A stretch of DNA of 64,000 nt from Paractinoplanes pyxinae (GCF_026626335.1 NZ_JAPNTZ010000002.1:62001-126000), one strand, 5' to 3'; counted from the stretch's first letter, positions 1-10,083 are shown. A program made the numbers and translations. The notes: generated by a model not told the origin, from the sequence alone.

Positions 1-254
1 CCGTTGGCGGCGACCCGGGCCGCCACGCCGTCGGCGTCGTTGGTGCCGATGTACGTGCTCCAGGCGGTCGGCTGGCCGGCGCCGTAGAGCGGACCGGCGC
101 CGGCCACCGGGAGGCCGTTCAGGGTGAACGTGACGTAATCACCGGCCACCTCGGCCGACCACCCGAACAGCGAGGTGTAGAAGAGCTCGGCGTCGGCGAG
201 GTGGGAGGTGCCGAGATCGACCCAGCTGGGTGCTCCGGGCGTCGATGGGGTCAT
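1..254 (-). CDS. VOC (glyoxalase/bleomycin-resistance fold) family protein, 3' end cut off
   Basis: Only the first 84 codons are inside the window; the gene continues beyond base 1. The ATG at 252-254 (minus strand) opens a frame reading MTPSTPGAPSWVDLGTSHLA, followed by ELFYTSLFGW, the usual N-terminal beta-alpha unit of vicinal-oxygen-chelate proteins in which two-domain actinomycete members begin W-x-D/E-L and then ...FY..LFGW. The family includes dioxygenases, glyoxalases and antibiotic-binding proteins; the substrate cannot be told from this fragment. No clear ribosome-binding site is present; a GACGAT hexamer ends 6 bases before the ATG. It is separated from the downstream-coordinate ABC permease by 50 bases. 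Confidence 0.75.
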   Translation of the reverse strand, partial: MTPSTPGAPSWVDLGTSHLADAELFYTSLFGWSAEVAGDYVTFTLNGLPVAGAGPLYGAGQPTAWSTYIGTNDADGVAARVAAN

Positions 255-304
255 GGCCGCATCGTCGCATCGCGCACCTTTGGACGGGCTTAAGTGTCGT
301 TGTT

Positions 305-1045
305 CTAGCTGAACCGCCGACCCTCATCGCGTCGATAGGCCCATACGGCCAGCCCACCGAGGACAAAAGTCCAGGCCACGAGCGCGGCGATAGATCGGAA
401 ATCGTACGAGAAATCGCCTACCGCCGCCCACATCAGCCGAGCCGCACCACCGGTGGGCAGATAGGGCGCCAGATCCTCGACGATGCCGGGCGCCATGCCG
501 GGGCCGGTCATCAGCCCGCCCAGGAAGGCCAGCGGGAAGAACAGCACCTGAGCCACCACGATCGCCGCCTTCTGCGGCATCGAGTAGCCGATCGCGAGTC
601 CCATCAGGATGAACGGGATCGCGATGAGGAAGGTGGTCACGGCGGCCAGGGCGAAGCCGGCCGCGGTCACCGTGGCCTCGGTCAGGAACGCTGCGATCAG
701 CACGACCGGCACGAGCGAGACCGCCATCAGGCACAGGCCGGAGAGGATGCGGCCGGCGAAGCGGGGCATGGCCCCGGCGGGCAGGGTGCGAACGTACGGG
801 TCCCAAGGTTGGGCCCGGTCCTCCGAGACGCCGACGCCGTGCTGGAAGAGGTTGGTCGTCATCACCGAGAACGTGATCATCGAGACGGTGGCGTAGGTCG
901 CGTACTCCGCGTTGTCACCGACGAACGGCACCACGAAGGCGAGCATGGCGGCCGACGGGAAGAACGCGCTGCCGAACACGGCGATCGGGATGCGGATGGT
1001 CTCGAGCAGCTGGAACCGGGCGTGGGTGAGCGCGAGGGATGTCAT
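305..1045 (-). CDS. ABC-2 type transporter permease
   Basis: 246 residues, almost entirely hydrophobic, with about six membrane segments (for example FPSAAMLAFVVPFV, LCLMAVSLVPVVLIAAFL, AAVTTFLIAIPFILMGLAIG, VVAQVLFFPLAFLGGLM) typical of ABC-2 exporter permeases. It lies 77 bases downstream of the matching ATP-binding gene on the same strand, so the two should form one exporter in the cytoplasmic membrane. I start it at the ATG at 1045, which has GAAGG 8 bases upstream, rather than at a TTG 24 bases earlier. The cargo is unknown; homologous small operons with winged-helix regulators are commonly annotated as drug or peptide exporters. Confidence 0.85.
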   Translation of the reverse strand: MTSLALTHARFQLLETIRIPIAVFGSAFFPSAAMLAFVVPFVGDNAEYATYATVSMITFSVMTTNLFQHGVGVSEDRAQPWDPYVRTLPAGAMPRFAGRILSGLCLMAVSLVPVVLIAAFLTEATVTAAGFALAAVTTFLIAIPFILMGLAIGYSMPQKAAIVVAQVLFFPLAFLGGLMTGPGMAPGIVEDLAPYLPTGGAARLMWAAVGDFSYDFRSIAALVAWTFVLGGLAVWAYRRDEGRRFS

Positions 1046-1099
1046 GGAAGCAGCCTTCAGTCGGGTCAAAGGGGTGGCTGGCCGGGGTGGTTGGAAGGG

Positions 1100-1135
1100 C
1101 TCCTTAGACGGGACTGGCTCCTTAGACGGGACTGG
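1100..1135. repeat. 18-bp perfect tandem duplication across the ABC ATPase stop codon
   Basis: CTCCTTAGACGGGACTGG occurs twice head to tail (1100-1117 and 1118-1135). The copy at 1118-1135 contains the last codons and the TAA stop of the ABC ATPase gene (minus strand); the other copy lies just after the stop. Each copy carries AAGGAG on the minus strand, so the duplication also doubles a ribosome-binding-like sequence about 55 bases ahead of the permease start. Confidence 0.9.
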
Positions 1136-2000
1136 GTTCGCGGGTCAGGGCGAGGAACGCCTCTTCCAGTGAGGTCGGGCGCACCTCGAGATCGTGAAAG
1201 CCGATTTCGTACGTCACCAGGTCGCGCACCAGTTGGTCGGCGTCCCCGGTCAGCAGGTGCACCCGGTCGCCCTCGCGCTCGACGCCGGTGACGCCGCTCA
1301 GCTCGGGCAGGGGCGCGCGGACGGTGAGGCTGACCCGGCGGACGGCGACCAGGCCGCGTACGGCGCCGACCGTGTCGTCGGCGAGCACCCGGCCACCCCC
1401 GATCACCACCACCCGCCGGGCCAGGGCCTCGATCTCTTCCAGGTAGTGGCTGGTCAGCACGACCGTGCCACCCTCGGCCGAGTACGAGCGGATGCCGTCC
1501 CACAGCATGCGGCGAGCCTGGACGTCGAGGCCGGTGGTCGGCTCGTCGAGGAAGATCATGCGGGGCCGGCCGACGAAGGCGAGCGCCACCGCGACACGAC
1601 GCTTCTCACCGCCGGACAGGCCGCCCGTCTGACGACGTACGAGATCGGAAAGCCCGAACCGCTCGAGCAGCTCCCCCTTGGGCAGGGGGTTGTCGTAGTG
1701 GGCGGAGACGAAGTCGACGACCTCGCCGACGCGCAGCGAGGCGGGCAGACCGGTCTCTTGTGGAGTGACACCGAGCTCGCGCCGGGCGGACGGCACCCGC
1801 GGATCGGCGCCGAAGAGCTCGACCCGGCCCGACGTCGGCCGCCGGATGCCGGTGAGCAGGTTGACCAGGGTGCTCTTGCCGGCGCCGTTCGGGCCGAGCA
1901 GGCCGACCAGCTCGCCCGCCTCGACGTCGAAGGACACCCGGTCGAGGGCCAGCTTGTCGCCGTAGCGACGGGTCACCTCGACGGCGCGGGCCAGGGTCAC
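1122..2000 (-). CDS. ABC transporter ATP-binding protein
   Basis: 292 residues with a full ABC ATPase set: Walker [10 protein letters not shown] near residue 36, signature LSGGEKRR near 130, Walker [13 protein letters not shown] near 155 and a switch His in LTSHYLEE. It should energise the membrane partner encoded immediately downstream. The C-terminal 80 residues resemble the extension of DrrA/CcmA-type exporter ATPases. The GTG start overlaps the stop of the upstream regulator by 4 bases (GTGA), so translation is coupled. It is the third gene of a four-gene operon (membrane protein, regulator, ATPase, permease). Confidence 0.93.
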   Translation of the reverse strand: MTLARAVEVTRRYGDKLALDRVSFDVEAGELVGLLGPNGAGKSTLVNLLTGIRRPTSGRVELFGADPRVPSARRELGVTPQETGLPASLRVGEVVDFVSAHYDNPLPKGELLERFGLSDLVRRQTGGLSGGEKRRVAVALAFVGRPRMIFLDEPTTGLDVQARRMLWDGIRSYSAEGGTVVLTSHYLEEIEALARRVVVIGGGRVLADDTVGAVRGLVAVRRVSLTVRAPLPELSGVTGVEREGDRVHLLTGDADQLVRDLVTYEIGFHDLEVRPTSLEEAFLALTREPSPV

Positions 2001-2320
2001 GGCTCCTCCTGAGGGTTGAGCAGCGCCCGCAGCGCCGCGGTGTATTCGTCGAAGGCGAGCCGGCCGCGGCGGGTGAGCCGGACCAGGGTGGCCGGGGTGC
2101 GCCCGTGATGGGTCTTGGTGACCTCGACGTACTGCGCGTCCTCGAGCTTGCGCAGGTGGACCGAGAGGTTGCCGGCCGTCATCCGCAGCGATTCCTGCAG
2201 CTGAGGGAAGGTGATGCGGTCGTCCTCGCGGAGCACCGAGAGGGCCGAGACGACGCGCAGCCGGGCCTGGGCGTGAATCACCGGGTCGAGCTCGGTGACC
2301 ATGGGTTTCGGGTCGGTCAT
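1997..2320 (-). CDS. Winged-helix transcriptional regulator (MarR/ArsR-like)
   Basis: 107 residues. The core ALSVLREDDRITFPQLQESL, then TAGNLSVHLRKLEDAQYV, is a winged helix-turn-helix of the small family that in actinomycetes is encoded beside ABC exporters and self-regulates. The ATG at 2320 overlaps the stop of the upstream membrane-protein gene by 4 bases (ATGA) and the gene's own stop overlaps the ATPase start, which fixes the start. A long inverted repeat in front of the operon (2957-2996) is its probable binding site. It probably represses the exporter until a ligand binds; the ligand is unknown. Confidence 0.88.
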   Translation of the reverse strand: MTDPKPMVTELDPVIHAQARLRVVSALSVLREDDRITFPQLQESLRMTAGNLSVHLRKLEDAQYVEVTKTHHGRTPATLVRLTRRGRLAFDEYTAALRALLNPQEEP

Positions 2321-2949
2321 CGCTGCCGCAGCCAGCCGATCAGGCCGGCCGCCATCATGCCGCCACCGCCGGCCACGGCCACGATCAGCGAGTGCCAGCC
2401 CGGGCCGGCCAGGATGCCCACGATGTTGATCAGGCTGGTCCACGAGCCGAGGATGAACATGTCCCGGTCGTTCCAGATGGCGGCGCCGGCCATGTGCAGG
2501 GCGCCGGTGACCGCGACCATGCCGCCGGCCCACAGCAGGCCCGCCTTGTCTTCCGGCAGGACGTCGCTGATCTGCGAGAAGAGCACGGAGAAGGCGGTGA
2601 AGGCGACCGACCAGCTGATGCCGTACATGGCGCCCTGGCGGTTGCTGGGGCCCATGACGCGGCGGCTGACCCGGCTGCCCGCCACGCCGGTGACGATGCC
2701 GGCGGCGATCATGCACACCGCGAGGGCCACCAGCGGCAGCCAGCCCGGCAGGTCGACGAAGACGCGGCCGTCGGGGCCGTAGCGCAGGAAGAACAGCGTG
2801 AAGGTGACGAGCCAGGCGATGCCCCACGGCCAGTACATGAGGCGCGGATCGGGTGAGAGGTCGCGGCCGACCTGGGCCCGCTCGCGCTCGATCAGGGCCA
2901 GCGACTCGGCCGGGTCGAGCGGAGGGGCGTCGTCATCGATCGGGGTCAT
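2317..2949 (-). CDS. Conserved six-helix membrane protein of unknown function
   Basis: 210 residues. An acidic N-terminal stretch of about 45 residues (DDDAPPLDPAESLALIERER) is followed by about six membrane segments, among them GIAWLVTFTLFFL, LPLVALAVCMIAAGIVTGV and IVAVAGGGGMMAAGLIGWL. I do not recognise a named family. It is the first gene of the exporter operon and is translationally coupled to the regulator, so it may serve the same stress or export function. The ATG at 2949 is preferred to an in-frame ATG at 2991 because the latter lies inside the 2957-2996 inverted repeat. Confidence 0.75.
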   Translation of the reverse strand: MTPIDDDAPPLDPAESLALIERERAQVGRDLSPDPRLMYWPWGIAWLVTFTLFFLRYGPDGRVFVDLPGWLPLVALAVCMIAAGIVTGVAGSRVSRRVMGPSNRQGAMYGISWSVAFTAFSVLFSQISDVLPEDKAGLLWAGGMVAVTGALHMAGAAIWNDRDMFILGSWTSLINIVGILAGPGWHSLIVAVAGGGGMMAAGLIGWLRQR

Positions 2950-2956
2950 GCAAAGA

Positions 2957-2996
2957 ACTTTACCGCACAAAGTCAAAGAGGTTTGTGCCATAAAGT
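2957..2996. promoter_or_regulatory. Inverted-repeat operator in front of the exporter operon
   Basis: ACTTTACCGCACAAA (2957-2971) and TTTGTGCCATAAAGT (2982-2996) are inverted copies matching at 13 of 15 positions around a 10-base spacer. The site lies 8 bases upstream of the first start codon of the minus-strand operon, exactly where a repressor would block RNA polymerase. The operon's own winged-helix protein is the natural candidate to bind it. Seen directly as a repeat; the role is inferred. Confidence 0.7.
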
Positions 2997-3005
2997 TGGC
3001 GGCCC

Positions 3006-5000
3006 TCAGCCGAGCGGCCCCGGCAGAGGCTTCGCATGCACCACCGAGAGCCGCGAGACCGCGCGTGTCAGCACCACGTACAGCCGGTTCAGGCCCTTGG
3101 CCTCGGCCGCGACGATGTCGGCCGGCTCGTGAACGACCACGTGGTCGTACTCCAGGCCCTTGACCACCGTCGCCGGCACCACGGTGACCCGAGCCTCGGA
3201 CTCGACGTCGTCGGGGGTCGCGTTCTCGATGCCCGCGGCGTCGAGATGCCCGCGCAGCCGCTTGACCGCCTCGTCGGCCGCGATCAGCGCGACCGAACCC
3301 TCATGGGCCAGGGCCGCGGTCACCTCGGCCAGCGTCGCGGCGTCCAGATCGGATGGCTCGGCGACCGGCACGACGGCCAACTCGCCGTCGCGGCGCAGCG
3401 ATACCGCCTCGGGCACGTCCACGCCGAGCGCGGGCAGCAGCCGGTTGGCCAGGGTCAGCACCGAGGCGGGCACGCGGAATCCGATGGTCAGGGGCACCAC
3501 GGCGGCCTCGGGCTTGCCAAGATGGCCCAGCGTGTCCCGCCACTGGGCGGCGGCCCACGGAGCCGTGCCCTGAGCCAGGTCGCCGAGCACCGTGATGGAA
3601 CCGTGCTCGCTGCGCCGGGCGATCGCGCGGGCCTGCATGGGGGAGAGGTCCTGGGCCTCGTCGATCACCACGTGGCCGAAGCTGGCCGCGCGCTCCAGCA
3701 AGCCGGCCGCCTCGTCGATGAGCAGCAGGTCGGCCGCCGAGAACTTGGCCGCCTTGACCGTACGGGGCGGCTTGGCCCAGCGGATCGCCGAGCGCTCGTC
3801 GTCGGAGAGCACGCCCTCGGGCGGATCGGTCAGCACCTCGGCCACCAGCGACTCGGGCGTCACCGCGGGCCAGGCCGCATCGAGGAACTCGGTCACCGGC
3901 GCGACCTTGCTCATCTTGCGCAGCCAGGGCTCGCTCGGGGAGTTGCCGGTGCGGTACTCGGACTGGCGCTGGAGCAGGCCGACCACGCGCGCCCGCACCC
4001 TCTCCCGGCCCACCGCGTACGGCAATCCCTCGCGACGCGCCTCGTCGACGATCCGCCGCAGCGGCTCGGCGTCGATGCGCCACCGGTACGAGCCGTCCGA
4101 CACCATGATCGGCTCGGTGGGCTTGGTCAGCTTGCGCCAGAGCGCCTTACGCAGCACCTCGGCCATTCGGACGTCGTGCTTGACCAGCGCCGCGTCCGGG
4201 GTGTCGGTCGCGCGCACCGGCACCCGGCCGGCCAGTTCGTCCACGGTGGCCTGCTGCACCTCGACCTCGCCGAGCGCGGGCAGAACAGCCGAGATGTACG
4301 ACAGGAAGGCCGTGTTGGGCCCGACGATCAGCACGCCCGAGCGCCGCAGCCTCTCCCGGTGCAGATACAGCAGGTACGCCGCCCGGTGCAGGCCGACGGC
4401 GGTCTTACCGGTGCCCGGGGCGCCCTGCACGCAGATCGAGTCGCCGAAGTCGGCCCGCACCAGCTCGTCCTGCTCGGGCTGGATCGTCGCCACGATGTCG
4501 CGCATCGGGCCGACGCGGGGGCGCTCGATCTCGGCGGTCAGGATGCGGCTGCTGGTGCCCAGCTCCTCGCCGCGATCCAGGTGCTCGTCCTCGAAGCTGG
4601 TCAGCTCGCCCCGGACGAAACCGAACCGGCGGCGGGTCGAGACGCCCTGCGGGTCGCGGACGCTGGCCCGATAGAAGGAGCGGGAGAGCGGCGCCCGCCA
4701 GTCGAGCACCATCGGCTCGCCGGCGTCGTCGGTGACGTGCCGCCGCCCCACGTGATAAGCCGCCTCTTCGATGTCGAGGCGGCCGAAGAACAGCGGCGTG
4801 GTCGGGTCGTCGGCGAGCTCCTTGACGCGGCGGGCCATGTGCCGGCCGAGCTGCTCGGCGGTGTAGGCGTCGCCGGCCACGCGGTCGCCGGTGGAGAACA
4901 GGGCCTCGGCGCGGCCCCGCATGCGGGCCAGGGCGGCCCGCGACTCGGTGAGGTGGTGACGTTCGGCGGTGAGTTCGGTGTCCAGGTCGAAGGCGCGCAC
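3006..5000 (-). CDS. HelD/HelR-like superfamily 1 ATPase (RNA polymerase-associated)
   Basis: 664 residues. The N-terminal about 60 residues (AERHHLTESRAALARMRGRA) are helical and charged, like the HelD arm that enters RNA polymerase. Walker A is GAPGTGKTAVGLHRAAYLLY near residue 195, the DEAQ-box VIDEAQDLSPMQ near 445, motif V KGLEYDHVVVHEP and motif VI NRLYVVLTRAVSRL near the C-terminus, as in UvrD-like helicases. HelD proteins release stalled RNA polymerase from DNA; the actinobacterial HelR branch also gives rifampicin tolerance. GTG start with GAGG 7 bases upstream. I see no rifamycin-associated element in the 210 bases upstream, so induction by rifamycin is not supported. Confidence 0.85.
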   Translation of the reverse strand: MRAFDLDTELTAERHHLTESRAALARMRGRAEALFSTGDRVAGDAYTAEQLGRHMARRVKELADDPTTPLFFGRLDIEEAAYHVGRRHVTDDAGEPMVLDWRAPLSRSFYRASVRDPQGVSTRRRFGFVRGELTSFEDEHLDRGEELGTSSRILTAEIERPRVGPMRDIVATIQPEQDELVRADFGDSICVQGAPGTGKTAVGLHRAAYLLYLHRERLRRSGVLIVGPNTAFLSYISAVLPALGEVEVQQATVDELAGRVPVRATDTPDAALVKHDVRMAEVLRKALWRKLTKPTEPIMVSDGSYRWRIDAEPLRRIVDEARREGLPYAVGRERVRARVVGLLQRQSEYRTGNSPSEPWLRKMSKVAPVTEFLDAAWPAVTPESLVAEVLTDPPEGVLSDDERSAIRWAKPPRTVKAAKFSAADLLLIDEAAGLLERAASFGHVVIDEAQDLSPMQARAIARRSEHGSITVLGDLAQGTAPWAAAQWRDTLGHLGKPEAAVVPLTIGFRVPASVLTLANRLLPALGVDVPEAVSLRRDGELAVVPVAEPSDLDAATLAEVTAALAHEGSVALIAADEAVKRLRGHLDAAGIENATPDDVESEARVTVVPATVVKGLEYDHVVVHEPADIVAAEAKGLNRLYVVLTRAVSRLSVVHAKPLPGPLG

Positions 5001-5185
5001 GGTGCATCCTCAGGCAGGTGTTTCGTCATCTGCTCGCGTATCCGAAGGGCGCATCGGCTTCACCCCCGGCGCGCGGGACGTCCGGTGCGGTGCATGCTCA
5101 CCACGGCCGTCAAGCGGCCGACAACGTTACGCCCCGTGCGCTCCCCGTTCCACCGATTTACCATCGACTCGGTGGTAGCGACGTG

Positions 5186-5213
5186 CATACCAGAGCGGTA
5201 CCGTCTAGGTATG
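5186..5213. promoter_or_regulatory. Palindromic operator and -10 of the mazEF-like pair
   Basis: CATACC (5186-5191), central GGTACC (5197-5202) and GGTATG (5208-5213) are all symmetric about the same point (5199.5). The palindrome contains a TACCGT -10-like hexamer (5199-5204) that ends 6 bases before the ATG, and the right arm includes the ATG itself. This is the expected layout for autoregulation by a ribbon-helix-helix antitoxin on a leaderless transcript. Confidence 0.55.
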
Positions 5214-5441
5214 ACTACTCAGATTGCTGTTCGGCTTCCGGACGAGCTCATGGATTTTGTGGACGGGCAGGTGAGTTCGGGCACCGCCGCCAGTCGTGCC
5301 GCGGTGGTGGTGCGCGCTCTGGAGCGGGACAAGCGTCGTGCGGCGGCCGAACGTGATGCGGCGATTTATGCCGAAGGTGAGACCGGCGACCTCGACGGCC
5401 TGGCCGCATGGGCTGGCGCCCAGCCGCTGGACCTCGACTGA
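5211..5441 (+). CDS. Ribbon-helix-helix antitoxin (MazE/CopG-like)
   Basis: 76 residues. The first strand TTQIAVRLPDELMDFVD and following helices ASRAAVVVRALERDKRR form a ribbon-helix-helix DNA-binding domain; the acidic tail (EGETGDLDGLAAWAGAQPLDLD) is the usual toxin-neutralising part. The stop overlaps the next ATG by one base (TGATG), the standard antitoxin-toxin coupling. A palindrome over its promoter and start codon suggests autorepression. No ribosome-binding site is visible and a -10-like hexamer lies 6 bases upstream, so the mRNA is probably leaderless. Confidence 0.87.
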   Translation: MTTQIAVRLPDELMDFVDGQVSSGTAASRAAVVVRALERDKRRAAAERDAAIYAEGETGDLDGLAAWAGAQPLDLD

Positions 5442-5743
5442 TGCGACCGATTCACCTCGCCTCCCTCGACAAGACCCGACCCGTCCTGGTGCTGACGCGC
5501 GAGCAGGTCCGTCCCTACCTGAAGTCCATCACCGTCGCTCCCATCACCAGCACGATTCGAGGGCTTTCGACCGAAGTGCCGGTCGGCAAGGCCAATGGGC
5601 TCGACCATGACTCGGTGGTGTCGTGCGACAACGTCACGACCATTCCGCGCTCAGCGATCGGCCGGCGCGTCGGCTATCTGCTGCCTGCTCAGGAATCCGC
5701 GCTGGCCGAGGCGATCGTCGCGGCGTACGACCTCGACGGGTGA
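5441..5743 (+). CDS. MazF/PemK-type endoribonuclease toxin
   Basis: 100 residues, a normal MazF length. The frame opens MRPIHLASLDKTRPVLVLTR and continues KSITVAPITSTIRGLSTEVPV, the conserved K-R-P-V-L-V and V-A-P-I-T-S-T segments of the PemK/MazF beta-barrel; SVVSCDNVTTIPRSAIGRRVG carries the conserved D-N-V...T-I core. Such proteins cut mRNA at short sequences. The gene is coupled to the antitoxin by a one-base overlap. The recognised RNA sequence cannot be predicted from this. Confidence 0.9.
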   Translation: MRPIHLASLDKTRPVLVLTREQVRPYLKSITVAPITSTIRGLSTEVPVGKANGLDHDSVVSCDNVTTIPRSAIGRRVGYLLPAQESALAEAIVAAYDLDG

Positions 5744-5770
5744 GGCGCGAGCCCGTTGGACAATGAGGGC

Positions 5771-6358
5771 ATGAGTGACGGTGCTGGGCGGGGTGGGGTG
5801 CGGATCTCGGATCCGCAGGTCATGCGGGCGTTGGCTCATCCGGCTCGGATCGCGATCGTCGAGTATTTGAACAACACCGGGGCCGTGGTGACGGCTACCG
5901 AGACGGCTGAGCTGGTTGGGCTGTCGCCCAGCGCCACCAGCTATCACCTGCGGGAACTGGCCAAGTACGGGCTGGTCGAGCAGGCGCCCAGCCGGGGGGA
6001 CGGGCGGGAACGGGTCTGGCGGAGCACCGGCTCGGCGTTGCGGGTGGACGCTGATCTGGACGAGCCGGCGGCGGCCGCGGCAACGGTGGCGCTCGTCGAG
6101 GTGTTTCTCGAGCGGGACATGGAACGCGCGCGGCGGTGGATCAAGCGGCAGCCCGCCGAGTCGGAGGAGTGGCGGGACGTCGGCTCGCTCGACAGCCAGA
6201 AGCTGCTTCTCACGGCCGATGAGCTCCGTGCGCTCCACGAGAAGATCCGCGCGCTGACCGAGCCTTACCGGTTTCGCGAGCGGCGGGACGACGCGCCGGA
6301 CGGCGCGCGGGCGGTCCACGTCAACTTCATGGCCTTTCCGGACGATGCCAATACCTGA
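5771..6358 (+). CDS. ArsR-family winged-helix regulator
   Basis: 195 residues. Residues about 14-90 (DPQVMRALAHPARIAIVEYL, then TATETAELVGLSPSATSYHL and RELAKYGLVEQAP) form an ArsR-like winged helix. The C-terminal half is helical and polar and probably serves dimerisation or ligand sensing; no metal-binding CxC pair is visible, so a small organic ligand is more likely than a metal. The next gene encodes an MFS exporter whose start is covered by a 12-base perfect inverted repeat, its probable target. ATG at 5771 chosen; an in-frame TTG at 5756 is possible. Confidence 0.85.
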   Translation: MSDGAGRGGVRISDPQVMRALAHPARIAIVEYLNNTGAVVTATETAELVGLSPSATSYHLRELAKYGLVEQAPSRGDGRERVWRSTGSALRVDADLDEPAAAAATVALVEVFLERDMERARRWIKRQPAESEEWRDVGSLDSQKLLLTADELRALHEKIRALTEPYRFRERRDDAPDGARAVHVNFMAFPDDANT

Positions 6359-6377
6359 CTGAGATCTGGTGCCGGCC

Positions 6378-6402
6378 AGATGTGAAGGATTACTTTCGAA
6401 GT

Positions 6403-6417
<15 letters not shown>
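6378..6417. promoter_or_regulatory. 40-bp palindromic operator over the MFS promoter and start
   Basis: AGATGTGAAGGA (6378-6389) and TCCTTCACATCT (6406-6417) are perfect 12-base inverted arms. The 16-base centre holds a second nested repeat, TACTT/AAGTA around TCG. The centre includes TACTTT (6391-6396), a -10 hexamer that ends 6 bases before the ATG at 6403. A repressor bound here would cover the -10 element, the transcription start and the start codon. The ArsR-type protein encoded just upstream is the likely ligand. Confidence 0.75.
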
Positions 6418-8523
<2,106 letters not shown>

Positions 8524-8561
8524 CCGCGGACCTCTCAGCTGGTTCATAGGAACGGGGAACA

Positions 8562-10037
8562 ATGCGCCTGCGCCCGATCGCTTTGCCGGCGGCCCTCGCC
8601 GCTCTGGCCCTCGGCGGTCTCGCCGCCCCGGCGCAGGCCGCGCCCGAGGACGGCCTGCCCGACATCGGCGTGCTGATCCCCGAGCAGATCGCCGTCATCG
8701 CCGGGAAGACCAAGACCGTCCGGGCCGAGGTCGTCAACGTCGGCCCGCGGACGGTCAAGGACGCCGTCGTGGACTTCCCCTACATCGACCCGGCGCTGAA
8801 GCTTTCCCTTCCGGCCACCTGCGAAGCCACCTCGTGCCGGATCGGCGACCTCGCGCCCAACGGCCGCAAGACCCTCTCGATCACGGTCGCCATCACCGGC
8901 GACAAGCTCGTCTCCGACTTCGACATCACGATCGGCGGTTACACCTCCAACGTGAGCGTCGTGCGCTCCGCCGGCGGCGTCGACCTCGAGCTCGAGCCGA
9001 TCGGTGACCTGAAGCTCAACCGAGGCCAGTCCAAGGCCCTGCCGATCACCGTGCACAACACCGGCAGCGAGCCGGTCGACTCGATCGGTCTGCTGGTGCT
9101 GGGCGAGCCGGGCCTGTCGGCGTTCGGCGACTACCGCAACTGCCTTCCCCTCGACGAGGTGGACGAAGAGGTCGACCAGCCGGGTGTTCTCTGCAAGTTC
9201 GACGAGGAGTTCACGCCGGGCTCGACCTTCCAGGTGCCGGCGGCCAGCCCGATCAAGGTCGGCCTCGACAAGGACGCGGGTGGCCCGTACACGTACGTCG
9301 GGGCCGTTCTGGCCGTCGGCGTGAACGACGCCGACGCCGCGCTGCTGGCCAGGAAGAAGTCCGGCAAGACGTTGTCGCTCGACGCGGTCAGCAAGGCCTC
9401 CGGTATCGCCGACGGGGACGCGCCGGACGACATCAACGCCGAGGACAACATCGCCGAGTTCGGTGTCGCGGCCGGCAAGTCGGCCGCGGACAGCACGGCG
9501 ATCGGCGCCACCATCACCGGAGCCGGCGGCGAGCGGAAGACCTTCGAGGTCGGAGTGCGCAACCTCGGCCCGACCACGGTCATCCCGGTCAGCGAGGACT
9601 TCGAGTGGTTCGCGTCGGCGCGGGTCTCCATCCCGGCCGGGCTGAAGTTGACCGAGGTCGACGAGTTCTGCATGCCCGACACCGGCGACGGCGACTTCAT
9701 GAAGCCCGGCATTGTGGACGGTCAGAACTACATCTGCGTTCCCGACCTCGGCCTGGGCGTCGGCCGGACCAGCAAGTTCACCTTCACCGGCACGCTGACC
9801 GGCGACAAGTCCGAGGCGGGCTCGGTCGTGGTGGACGGCGGCGTGCAGGACGGCAACGCCAAGAACGACAAGGCCGCGATCACGGTCGCGCTGACTGACG
9901 AAGGCGGCGAGGGCGGCGGTCTGCCGGTCACCGGCGCCCCGGCCGGCTGGGTCGCGCTGGGCGGCGCGCTTCTGCTGCTCGCGGGCGGTGCGGCGGCGTT
10001 CCTCTTCCGCCGCCGCCGGATCGTCACCACCCTCTGA
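8562..10037 (+). CDS. Secreted cell-wall-anchored protein with LPVTG sorting signal
   Basis: 491 residues. Signal peptide MRLRPIALPAALAALALGGL, then AAPAQA, cleaved near residue 26. The body is built of beta-rich repeats around motifs like KTVRAEVVNVGPRTVKDAVV, PITVHNTGSEPVDS and KTFEVGVRNLGPTTVIPVS, which resemble CARDB/DUF11 adhesion-type beta-sandwich domains. The end has LPVTG, a hydrophobic segment and a RRRR tail, the classic sortase substrate. The function is not known; it may be an adhesin or cell-wall scaffold. It stands alone between a -35/-10 pair and a strong terminator, and no sortase gene lies nearby. Confidence 0.88.
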   Translation: MRLRPIALPAALAALALGGLAAPAQAAPEDGLPDIGVLIPEQIAVIAGKTKTVRAEVVNVGPRTVKDAVVDFPYIDPALKLSLPATCEATSCRIGDLAPNGRKTLSITVAITGDKLVSDFDITIGGYTSNVSVVRSAGGVDLELEPIGDLKLNRGQSKALPITVHNTGSEPVDSIGLLVLGEPGLSAFGDYRNCLPLDEVDEEVDQPGVLCKFDEEFTPGSTFQVPAASPIKVGLDKDAGGPYTYVGAVLAVGVNDADAALLARKKSGKTLSLDAVSKASGIADGDAPDDINAEDNIAEFGVAAGKSAADSTAIGATITGAGGERKTFEVGVRNLGPTTVIPVSEDFEWFASARVSIPAGLKLTEVDEFCMPDTGDGDFMKPGIVDGQNYICVPDLGLGVGRTSKFTFTGTLTGDKSEAGSVVVDGGVQDGNAKNDKAAITVALTDEGGEGGGLPVTGAPAGWVALGGALLLLAGGAAAFLFRRRRIVTTL

Positions 10038-10046
10038 TCTCGCAGG

Positions 10047-10083
10047 CGTCAGGGCCGTCCGGGTGAACCGGGCGGCCCTGACG
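10047..10083 (+). terminator. Strong stem-loop terminator after the LPXTG gene
   Basis: CGTCAGGGCCGTCCGG (10047-10062) pairs with CCGGGCGGCCCTGACG (10068-10083) over 16 positions including one T-G wobble, with the 5-base loop GTGAA, followed by TCGTTGT. It begins 10 bases after the stop codon. Confidence 0.85.

Noticed and set aside
3036..5441. 801-codon open frame on the plus strand opposite the HelD-like gene
   Set aside because: It mirrors the GC-rich third positions of the real minus-strand gene, shows low-complexity His/Arg/Gly composition and has no family motif. Only its last 76 codons (the antitoxin) are real.
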